From contig JAHDCB010000087.1 in NCBI GenBank assembly GCA_020630035.1, positions 1 to 7,089 of the forward strand: a stretch of 7,089 nucleotides of DNA. Reading direction: 5' to 3'. Origin of the DNA: Gammaproteobacteria bacterium (lineage in GTDB: Bacteria > Pseudomonadota > Gammaproteobacteria > Chromatiales > Chromatiaceae). Positions within the stretch are counted from its first letter, which is position 1. The number at the start of each line of letters is the position of its first letter. The notes under the pieces are model-generated. The model saw only the letters and a list, made by a program, of their open reading frames with translations, was not told the DNA's origin and ran no database searches. Positions 1 to 5,480 of the stretch are shown piece after piece. Both the position numbers and the translations under genes were made by a program.

Positions 1-22
1 GCTCTCCGAGGGTCGCCCCTGA
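1..22 (+). repeat. Copy A of a 22-23 base direct repeat
   Basis: This stretch matches 1677-1699 with one substitution and one single-base gap. The exact shared core is TCCGAGGGTCGCC (5-17 here, 1681-1693 in the other copy). Both copies lie in non-coding sequence on the same strand and bracket the two-gene unit 266-1629. The sequence after the core differs: this copy can fold GGG (10-12) onto CCC (16-18), whereas the other copy pairs with bases further downstream, so no shared structure is evident. No known repeat family was recognised. The left end is cut by the window, so the copy may be longer. Confidence 0.55.
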
Positions 23-109
23 TGGGTAACGCCGAAACGAATTTTATGTGCCCCGGCTATTACGCCACATCAATTTGAATCACACCCGTGATACACGAAA
101 AAATGCACC

Positions 110-138
110 AACTGTTACAGTTCTCATTATGCTATGAT
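110..138 (+). promoter_or_regulatory. Probable extended -10 sigma70 promoter for the NTF2-like gene
   Basis: TGCTATGAT at 130-138 fits the extended -10 consensus TGnTATAAT with one mismatch. The -35 region is weak: the hexamer at the 17-bp spacing is AACTGT (110-115), and nearby alternatives such as CTGTTA (112-117) are no better. That is acceptable for an extended -10 promoter. Transcription would begin near 145, leaving a leader of about 120 bases before the ATG at 266. It is the best promoter-like element seen upstream of the first gene. Confidence 0.5.
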
Positions 139-210
139 CGCGGGTATTTCTCTGGAAATACACCACCGCTTGCGGCGTGGACAACACAATGGGGGTTTCC
201 AAAGGGGAAG

Positions 211-222
211 AGGTTACAACCT
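211..222. promoter_or_regulatory. Short palindrome in the 5' leader, possible operator
   Basis: AGGTT-AC-AACCT is a perfect 5-bp inverted repeat with a 2-base centre, located 43 bases upstream of the ATG at 266 and downstream of the predicted promoter. The 2-base centre is too tight for a stable RNA hairpin, so a dimeric regulator site is the more plausible reading. A palindrome this short can also occur by chance, and no regulator gene lies in the window. Confidence 0.2.
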
Positions 223-265
223 GCCCACGATTTAAATTTGATTCATAAAAACAGGAGAATGAACC

Positions 266-685
266 ATGAGTGCCTTTGAAAATGCGAAGCGTTTTTTTGA
301 TGCGTGCGAGGAACCTGCCGGCTGGGCAAAATGCGCCCCCTACGTTGCAGTAGGTGCAACGTTCCGTGCTCAAAGCGAACCATTGGTTGACATTACCACA
401 GTGAAAGGCTACTGCGAATGGATGGCCGCATTCGGCCAGAATACTGTGCCTGGCGCACATTATGAGCTACATGCCTCAGCGTATGATGACTCCACTCGCA
501 CTGCGCTGTTTTTTGCAACCTATCACTGCACCCACACCGGCGAAGGCGGCCCAGTACCACCAACGCACAAAAGCACTCAGTCTGACTATGTGTACGCTCT
601 GACCATGGACGCTGATGACAAGGTCGCCAGCATGGTGAAAATCTGGAATGCTCCCTGGGCAATGAAAGAACTGGGTTGGATGTAA
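266..685 (+). CDS. NTF2/SnoaL-like family protein
   Basis: This 139-residue soluble protein has the length and composition of the NTF2-like (SnoaL-like, cone-shaped alpha+beta) fold. Members include polyketide cyclases, small isomerases and many proteins of unknown role. Visible landmarks are an N-terminal helix with a Cys-rich start (C14, C23), an ATF segment (31-33), the block GEGGPVPPT (92-100) followed by the strand SDYVYAL (106-112), and a C-terminal KIWNAPWAMKELGW segment (125-138). The GGPVPPT...DYVY...KIWN pattern is one I recognise from conserved hypothetical NTF2-like proteins of marine proteobacteria. There is no signal peptide, so it should be cytoplasmic. AGGAG at 253-257 sits 8 bases before the ATG and supports this start. 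The gene is followed after 29 bases by a dehydrogenase on the same strand, suggesting a shared transcript. The catalytic activity and substrate cannot be read from the sequence. Confidence 0.85.
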   Translation: MSAFENAKRFFDACEEPAGWAKCAPYVAVGATFRAQSEPLVDITTVKGYCEWMAAFGQNTVPGAHYELHASAYDDSTRTALFFATYHCTHTGEGGPVPPTHKSTQSDYVYALTMDADDKVASMVKIWNAPWAMKELGWM

Positions 686-714
686 CACCAATCTGACATT
701 GCAGCAAAGCCAGC

Positions 715-1629
715 ATGGACAAAATCCGCACAGCAGTTATCGGCCTGGGCGCCATGGGTGCCGGCATGGCGACCAACCTGCAACGCGCCGGCCACCTGAC
801 TGGCGCCTGGAATCGCACCGCATCGCGAGGTGAACAAGCAGCACAGCGCCATGGCTTTATTCTGTCACCCAGCTTAGCTACAGCGGTACAGGATGCTGAG
901 CTGGTGCTGCTATCTGTTGCAGATGATGACGCCGTGCTGGCGCTGGTCACGCAACTGGGGCCGCTATTAACCTCTGGCACAGCTGTATTTGATACTTCCA
1001 CCGTCAATCCGGAAACTGCCCGCCAGGCCGCTGGAATCATCGCTCGCTATGGCTGCCATTTTCTGGACGCACCCGTATCAGGTGGACGAGAAGGTGCTGA
1101 ACAAAGCTCACTGGTGATGATGGCCGGCGGAGATGTCGCGCAGATCTCACGCATGCAGCCCGCCCTGCAGACAATCTGCCGCCGTATTCTACCGATGGGA
1201 GCTGTCGGCTCCGGTCAACTGACCAAGGCTGTGAATCAGATCATGGTCGCCGGCATCAATCAGGCTGTGACTGAGGCACTTGCCTTTGCACAAGACGCTG
1301 GCCTGGATCACGACCTGGTACTGGATGCTGTCAGTAATGGTGCTGCAGGCAATTGGTTTGTGCAGCATCGCGGACAATCCATGTGCCAGAGCAACTTTGC
1401 ACCCGGCTTCCGGGTGGCGCTGCATGCGAAAGATCTGCGCATCTGTCAGCAATTACTGGCTGAGCGGCATACCCAGCTGCCGATGGTTGAAATGACTTTG
1501 GTACATTACCGCCGCTTGCTGGAGGCCGGGTTCGGTGATGAAGACATTTCAGCCCTGTTTCGCCTGAAGCAACAACTCTTCAAACCGGGTCAATCCACGA
1601 CTACCACCGCCGGGTGCGATTCAAACTGA
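715..1629 (+). CDS. NAD(P)-dependent beta-hydroxyacid dehydrogenase (3-hydroxyisobutyrate dehydrogenase family)
   Basis: This 304-residue enzyme is a typical full-length member of the beta-hydroxyacid dehydrogenase family, which oxidises 3-hydroxy acids such as 3-hydroxyisobutyrate or tartronate semialdehyde's reduced form, or reduces the matching aldehydes. The N-terminal Rossmann domain shows GLGAMG (10-15). NRT at 33-35 follows the second strand; an Arg there usually signals preference for NADP(H). The D-x-ST motif is at 93-96. The substrate-binding motif DAPVSGGREGA is at 118-128. The catalytic lysine is K171 in GSGQLTKAVNQ (165-175), ahead of the all-helical C-terminal domain. The family usually has asparagine pairs after the lysine; here N174 is present with Q175 next to it. 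The ribosome binding site is weak, which fits translation linked to the gene 29 bases upstream. The last 12 residues (TTTTAG-rich) look like a disordered tail. The exact substrate is not determinable; the NTF2-like neighbour may act in the same pathway. Confidence 0.9.
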   Translation: MDKIRTAVIGLGAMGAGMATNLQRAGHLTGAWNRTASRGEQAAQRHGFILSPSLATAVQDAELVLLSVADDDAVLALVTQLGPLLTSGTAVFDTSTVNPETARQAAGIIARYGCHFLDAPVSGGREGAEQSSLVMMAGGDVAQISRMQPALQTICRRILPMGAVGSGQLTKAVNQIMVAGINQAVTEALAFAQDAGLDHDLVLDAVSNGAAGNWFVQHRGQSMCQSNFAPGFRVALHAKDLRICQQLLAERHTQLPMVEMTLVHYRRLLEAGFGDEDISALFRLKQQLFKPGQSTTTTAGCDSN

Positions 1630-1676
1630 TGTGGTGATTTGCTACCACAGGTTTCTGGCAAGCGTTATTCTGATCT

Positions 1677-1699
1677 GCTTTCCGAGGGTCGCCGCCTGA
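1677..1699 (+). repeat. Copy B of a 22-23 base direct repeat
   Basis: This is the second copy of the repeat at 1-22, with T for C at one position and one extra G. It lies in the 159-base gap between the dehydrogenase and the membrane protein. Its CCGAGGG (1682-1688) could pair with CCC-A-TCGG (1706-1713) to form a 7-bp stem with one bulged A, but copy A cannot form the same stem. The function is unknown. Confidence 0.55.
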
Positions 1700-1723
1700 C
1701 TAATCCCCATCGGACTGTAGTTT

Positions 1724-1732
1724 TTGTACAAT
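1724..1732 (+). promoter_or_regulatory. Weak -10-like element upstream of the membrane protein
   Basis: TACAAT (1727-1732) is a one-mismatch -10 hexamer about 57 bases before the ATG at 1789, and it overlaps the palindrome TTGTACAA (1724-1731). No acceptable -35 is seen at 16-18 bases upstream (TCCCCA at the 17-bp position). The 159-base gap after the dehydrogenase suggests that the membrane gene has its own promoter, and this is the best candidate found. Confidence 0.25.
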
Positions 1733-1788
1733 ACGGCCCACCCGCATCAAAGCTGGTGTGCCACGAAATCACTTCTTCAGGAGCCTGT

Positions 1789-2382
1789 ATGAACCCTCTA
1801 AAATCTCCCTGGTTGACCACCTTAGCCGGTGTGTTACTCGCTATCGTGATCAACCTCATTTTCGGACAGGCTGGCACTGGTCTTGGCCTGTTCGTCTGGC
1901 TACACGTGATCTTTGGCATCATGTGGATCGGTCTGCTGTATTATTTTAATTTTGTCCAGGTTCCCGGTGTCGCAGAGGCTCTGAAAGACAAAGACCCCGG
2001 CCCTGCTGCCATCAATCGATACATCGCACCTAAGGCACTATGGTTTTTCCGCTGGGCAGCCTTACTAACCTGGCTGACCGGTGCCATTGCACTGACACAC
2101 CTGGGCGGCGGTATGCAAGGCCTCTGGAATGCGTTTTTATTTCAGGATGGCATGGCCCTGATCGGTATCGGCGCCTGGTTGGGTACAATTATGCTGTTCA
2201 ATGTCTGGGGCCTCATCTGGCCAAATCAAAAAAAGATTCTCGGCATTGTACCTGCTACTGCGGATGAAATCGCCAAGGCGAAGGTCGTAGCACTCTATGC
2301 CTCACGTACCAACACCTTGTTATCTATCCCGATGTTACTGAGCATGGTCGGTTATGGCCACGGCGGCTTACTACCTTTCTAA
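1789..2382 (+). CDS. Five-helix membrane protein of the urate-oxidase N-terminal (PuuD-like) family
   Basis: This 197-residue inner-membrane protein has hydrophobic segments at about 8-27, 31-56, 84-104, 118-144 and 174-194. The segment WLHVIFGIMWIGLLYYFNFVQ (37-57) with H39, and the C-terminal segment from NTLLSIPMLLSMVGYGH (175-191), match my knowledge of the Urate_ox_N domain found at the front of the membrane-bound urate hydroxylase PuuD. True PuuD proteins carry a C-terminal cytochrome c domain; this protein ends after the membrane part and has no CxxCH, so urate oxidation cannot be assumed. Such short versions are often labelled urate hydroxylase by homology alone. The start at 1789 is supported by AGGAG (1778-1782) at a suitable spacing. 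The reading frame stays open back to a TTG at 1639, but that extension is polar, lacks a family match and has no ribosome binding site. A heme-binding or small redox role is possible but is inference. The gene ends 22 bases before a strong terminator. Confidence 0.8.
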   Translation: MNPLKSPWLTTLAGVLLAIVINLIFGQAGTGLGLFVWLHVIFGIMWIGLLYYFNFVQVPGVAEALKDKDPGPAAINRYIAPKALWFFRWAALLTWLTGAIALTHLGGGMQGLWNAFLFQDGMALIGIGAWLGTIMLFNVWGLIWPNQKKILGIVPATADEIAKAKVVALYASRTNTLLSIPMLLSMVGYGHGGLLPF

Positions 2383-2404
2383 GCTGACAACAGCCACACA
2401 TACT

Positions 2405-2443
2405 AAAAAGCCAGTGGGGGTGAGTCCCCCACTGGCTTTTTTT
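2405..2443. terminator. Strong bidirectional intrinsic terminator
   Basis: A 16-bp perfect stem (2405-2420 with 2426-2441) has a 5-base loop TGAGT (2421-2425). The G+C core GCCAGTGGGGG pairs with CCCCCACTGGC. On the plus strand it ends in seven Ts (2437-2443); on the minus strand the five As at 2405-2409 supply the U-tract. It sits in the 79-base gap between two convergent genes, 22 bases after the stop of the membrane protein and about 20 bases after the end of the TolA-like gene, so it can end both transcripts. Confidence 0.95.
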
Positions 2444-2461
2444 GTGTCCTGAGCATCCAGC

Positions 2462-3334
2462 TCACAGATGTTGCGCCGGATCAAAAATAAAGATGTGCTC
2501 ACGAAAGCGTGGATCGGCGCGCAGGGCCTCATCCACCGGCATTGGCAACGGGTCAGCCTTCCAGACCGCAGCCTGCACCGACTGATCAAAGATGTGTTGT
2601 CCGCTGGATTCCAGCACCGCAACACTTAACACCGAACCAGTAGTACCCAGTCGCACCTGCACCCGGCAGGTCAACCCGGTGACCCCAGGTGGCCGCAGCC
2701 AGTAACGGGCAACCTTTTGTTGTATCAACTGGCTGATTCGCGCTACCTCCGCCTGTTGCTGCACCGCAGCATATTGCACCTGCAGTGCCCGCTCACGTTC
2801 CGCCATGTCACGCTGTCGTGCCGCTTCTGTTGCACGCTGCCTGGCCTGTTCTGCCTGCTGCCTGGCTTGCTCTGCGGCACGCTGAGCAGCAGCTTCAGCC
2901 TGCTGACGTGCTGCCTCTGCTTCAGCCTGACGTTTTGCAGCCGCCTCTGCCTGTTGTTTTGCTGCCAGCTCTGCAGCTGCTCGCCGGGCAACCGCCTGTC
3001 GCTCAGCTTCAGCCCGGCGATGAGCCTCTGCCTGCTGCCGTTTACGCGCCGCTTCTTTCTGCCTGGCCGCAGCTTGTTGTGCTGCAAGACGTTGTCGGGC
3101 CTGTTCAGCACGACGACGCTCCTCTGCTTCACGTTGCTTCAGCTGAGCCGCCACCCAATCCTGCACCTGCTGCCCTGACACTATATCCGCCTGGATAACC
3201 AGCTGTGGCCCTGGTGCCGAAATCTGCCACGACACATAACCTGACAGCCAGATAACTAACAAACCATGCAATCCGATGACCAGGCTCAGGATGAGCAGGT
3301 TATGGGGGGTGACAAGGTCTCGGCTGACATTCAT
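2462..3334 (-). CDS. tolA: TolA-like envelope protein (inner-membrane anchor, coiled coil, TolA C-terminal domain)
   Basis: This 290-residue protein has the three-part TolA layout. A short cytoplasmic start is followed by one membrane helix (about 12-31) containing H23 and L30, which keep the His-x6-Leu spacing of the TolA/TonB SHLS motif; the serine four residues before the His is replaced by V19. Residues 61-198 form a long Ala/Gln/Arg/Glu-rich coiled coil that would span the periplasm. Residues 199-290 are a TolA-type C-terminal domain, with KVARYWLRPPG (207-217), CRVQVRLGTTGSVL (223-236), SSGQHIFDQSV (243-253) and the KADPLPMP stretch (259-266). In E. coli, TolA links TolQR to Pal and takes part in outer-membrane constriction; group A colicins and filamentous phage use it. 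This protein is shorter than E. coli TolA (421 residues), mainly in the coil. It has a single cysteine (C223), so it lacks the disulfide of E. coli TolA domain III. No tolQ, tolR, tolB or pal is adjacent; it follows a P-type ATPase by 25 bases. The ribosome binding site is poor. It could be the main TolA, relocated, or a paralogue. Confidence 0.85.
   Translation of the reverse strand: MNVSRDLVTPHNLLILSLVIGLHGLLVIWLSGYVSWQISAPGPQLVIQADIVSGQQVQDWVAAQLKQREAEERRRAEQARQRLAAQQAAARQKEAARKRQQAEAHRRAEAERQAVARRAAAELAAKQQAEAAAKRQAEAEAARQQAEAAAQRAAEQARQQAEQARQRATEAARQRDMAERERALQVQYAAVQQQAEVARISQLIQQKVARYWLRPPGVTGLTCRVQVRLGTTGSVLSVAVLESSGQHIFDQSVQAAVWKADPLPMPVDEALRADPRFREHIFIFDPAQHL
2741..3154 (-). repeat. 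Low-complexity Ala/Gln/Arg/Glu-coding tract of the TolA-like gene
   Basis: This part of the gene encodes residues 61-198, built from irregular repeats on themes such as RQQAEAA and EQARQ. The skewed codon make-up leaves long open frames on the opposite strand (for example 2717-3178 and 2785-3198) whose products are Leu/Cys- or Pro/Leu-rich and have no gene-like features. Such tracts change length readily by slippage or unequal recombination, so coil length may vary between strains. Confidence 0.7.
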
Positions 3335-3359
3335 AGCATTGTGGTAATTGCAAAGGCTG

Positions 3360-5456
3360 TTATGCCCCCTTGGGCTGACTGTCTACTGTTGCCTGAGCCT
3401 GAGGCAAGCGTAGTGTTTCCTGATATTTGACCAGAGGCCATAAGATATTACCCAGACCCAGAAAACAACCCAGGTAAAAAATCGCCATACTGGCCGCAAT
3501 ACCGAAATGTAGCAGATAAACTCCGGCAATCGAAAAGATAGAGGGGGCGAAACTAATAGCCAGGTTCTTCTGCATAGTCTGTTCAAAATCATCCGCCAGA
3601 CGGAATAATTCCGGTATCTTCTGTAAGGTACCGTCCATCATCACGACCTGCGCAGTATCCGTCGCTGCACTTGATGCACCGCGCAATGATAAAGATACCT
3701 GAGCTGTCTTCAGCGCAATCGCATCATTGATTCCATCTCCCACAAAACATACAAAACGTCCCTGTTCTTTCAGTTGGCTAACATAGTCAGCCTTATTTTC
3801 CGGCAGCACATCCGCAAAATAATGGCTAATTCCCAGCACCTTCGCCAGGCTACGGGTCGGCCCGACATGATCACCTGAAATAATATACAGCCGGATATGG
3901 CGCTGCTGTAAAAACTCGATCACCGCCTGCGCTTCCGGGCGAATGGTCGGTTGCAGCACCAGTACACCAGCAAGTAACTGGTTCACTGCGACATAGATCA
4001 GGGTATGGCCTTGTGTATCCGCCTCTGTCTGTAATGCCTGAACCGACTCCGGCAGACTGATCTCTGCCTGTTGCAGAAAACGTGCACTACCCACCTGGAT
4101 CAGGTCCCCCGCACACTGCACCTGGATACCGTAGCCGAGGTTATAGTTTGCTGTTTCCGGCACCGCCAGCACCAACTTTTCCTCTGCCGCCCTGGCCAGA
4201 ATTGCCTTGGCAACCGGGTGCGGCTGACGGTGTTCAGCTATTGCTGCATAACGCAATACATCTGTCGCCGTATAGTCACCGAATGCCTGAATCTCACCAA
4301 CGGTCGGTTGTTCCAGGGTCAAGGTACCGGTTTTATCAAATACCACCGTATCAACATCGCGCAGCAACTCAAATACCCGGCCATCCTTCACCAGGATGTT
4401 ATGCCGTGACAGAATCTGCAGATAATTCATCACACTGAGTGAACCCAGCGGCGCCATAATGCCACCCAATTGCGACCACATCACAGCAACTGCTGCACTC
4501 GGACCTAAAGCCGGCAATGTGACAGCACCCAATCCCACTGAAACCGGTAAGAAGCGATCTGCTATTTTGCGACCGCGAGTCACCAGGTTTTCTTTATAGC
4601 TTTCGGTCTGATTCAGTACCTCTCCAATCTTCGCCGCCAGGGTCGCATCCCCGGTGGTCTGCACCGTGATCAGCAGCCGACCGGATAATAACAAGGTGGC
4701 TGCAAAGACCTCATCACCCACTTTTTTTTCTGCTGGTTGACTCTCACCAGTCAGCACATGCTGATCAACCTGCCCCGTGCCATCCCCGATAACGCCATCA
4801 ATCGGAATCACTTCACCCGGACGCACAATGACCTGATCACCAAGCTGCAGCTTCTGAAACGAAATCTGGGTCTCGACCCCATGCGCCAACACCCAGACCT
4901 GTTCCGGCTGATCGCCGAACACATTGATCAGCTGATGGTGTGAGACCTCTTCCAGCCGGTTGATAATACGCGCAAAAAAACCACCGATCACGCCGGTAAA
5001 TGTCGCCAACACCAGATGATTGGTGACAATCATACCGAGCGTCGTTATCAGCCCGATCAGATAGATACTCAGATAGCGACCGCGCTGAAAGTCCTTCCGC
5101 AATAACTTAAATGTGTCACGCGCCAGATACAGTACTGCTGCCGCCCCAAGCAGGTTCAGCACCGGGAAATAAGCACCCAACGCAGCCACACCCATAGCAC
5201 CCATAGCTAACTGCTGATCACGCTTCGCCCGACGCTGCTGACTTTCCAGTCGTGCCTGCACCGTCGGGTCAATCTCACCCTGAAGCTGATCCCTGCCTGT
5301 CGCATGCATCGCACCCCGGATATCGCGCCATAATTGCTGTACGCGAAAACGTGGCGCAGGCACCGCCGCTGTACTTATCTGCGGCAGACGGCGGCGCTGG
5401 CGCCGGACACCATAACCAATCGCACCCACGCTCAGTGCCGTTAATTCAAGCCACAT
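3360..5456 (-). CDS. P1B-like (heavy-metal-type) P-type ATPase lacking the CPx motif
   Basis: This 698-residue inner-membrane cation pump keeps all the catalytic P-type motifs: LTGES in the actuator domain (235-239), the phosphorylation site DKTGT with D374, HP at 413-414 in the nucleotide domain, GD at 528-529 and GDGIND (573-578). Hydrophobic regions fit a P1B plan: a weak segment at 2-17, pairs at about 82-112 and 128-165, a pair at about 302-347 before the phosphorylation domain, and a pair at 631-676. The helix before NILVKDGR normally carries CPC, SPC or TPC; here it reads MAPLGS (334-339), keeping a proline but no cysteine. There is no N-terminal CxxC domain; residues 18-80 are Arg/Gln-rich. 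Only three cysteines exist (448, 570, 664), of which C664 lies in the last helix. The conserved signature resembles uncharacterised ATPases labelled heavy-metal translocating; the transported ion is unknown. GGGGTGA a few bases before the ATG can serve as ribosome binding site. The gene lies 24 bases after ettA and 25 before tolA. Confidence 0.88.
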   Translation of the reverse strand: MWLELTALSVGAIGYGVRRQRRRLPQISTAAVPAPRFRVQQLWRDIRGAMHATGRDQLQGEIDPTVQARLESQQRRAKRDQQLAMGAMGVAALGAYFPVLNLLGAAAVLYLARDTFKLLRKDFQRGRYLSIYLIGLITTLGMIVTNHLVLATFTGVIGGFFARIINRLEEVSHHQLINVFGDQPEQVWVLAHGVETQISFQKLQLGDQVIVRPGEVIPIDGVIGDGTGQVDQHVLTGESQPAEKKVGDEVFAATLLLSGRLLITVQTTGDATLAAKIGEVLNQTESYKENLVTRGRKIADRFLPVSVGLGAVTLPALGPSAAVAVMWSQLGGIMAPLGSLSVMNYLQILSRHNILVKDGRVFELLRDVDTVVFDKTGTLTLEQPTVGEIQAFGDYTATDVLRYAAIAEHRQPHPVAKAILARAAEEKLVLAVPETANYNLGYGIQVQCAGDLIQVGSARFLQQAEISLPESVQALQTEADTQGHTLIYVAVNQLLAGVLVLQPTIRPEAQAVIEFLQQRHIRLYIISGDHVGPTRSLAKVLGISHYFADVLPENKADYVSQLKEQGRFVCFVGDGINDAIALKTAQVSLSLRGASSAATDTAQVVMMDGTLQKIPELFRLADDFEQTMQKNLAISFAPSIFSIAGVYLLHFGIAASMAIFYLGCFLGLGNILWPLVKYQETLRLPQAQATVDSQPKGA

Positions 5457-5480
5457 ATCAGGTCACCCCATACTTTATCG

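Noticed and set aside
1..60. Possible riboswitch or 3' end of a coding region at the left edge.
   Set aside because: No known aptamer consensus could be matched; the three forward frames stop at 20-22, 27-29 and 76-78 with no recognisable protein tail.
80..460. Minus-strand open frame covering the promoter and start of the NTF2-like gene.
   Set aside because: It overlaps the promoter, leader and 5' part of a well-supported gene and encodes no recognisable protein.
393..1040. Long open frame on the minus strand (215 codons) opposite the two plus-strand enzymes.
   Set aside because: Its product is Ser/Cys/Arg-rich without a recognisable domain, and it lies antisense to two genes with clear family motifs.
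1631..1648. Small hairpin GTGGT/ACCAC just after the dehydrogenase stop, possible terminator.
   Set aside because: The stem has only 5 bp with an 8-base loop and is followed by AGGTTTCTGG, with no T-run.
1639..1788. In-frame upstream extension of the membrane protein starting at a TTG (50 extra residues).
   Set aside because: The extension is polar, contains the repeat copy B, has no family match or ribosome binding site, and the ATG at 1789 has a good AGGAG at the right distance.
2717..3198. Open frames on the plus strand opposite tolA, one Cys/Leu-rich and one Pro/Leu-rich.
   Set aside because: They result from the Ala/Gln/Arg-rich low-complexity coding of the TolA coil on the other strand.
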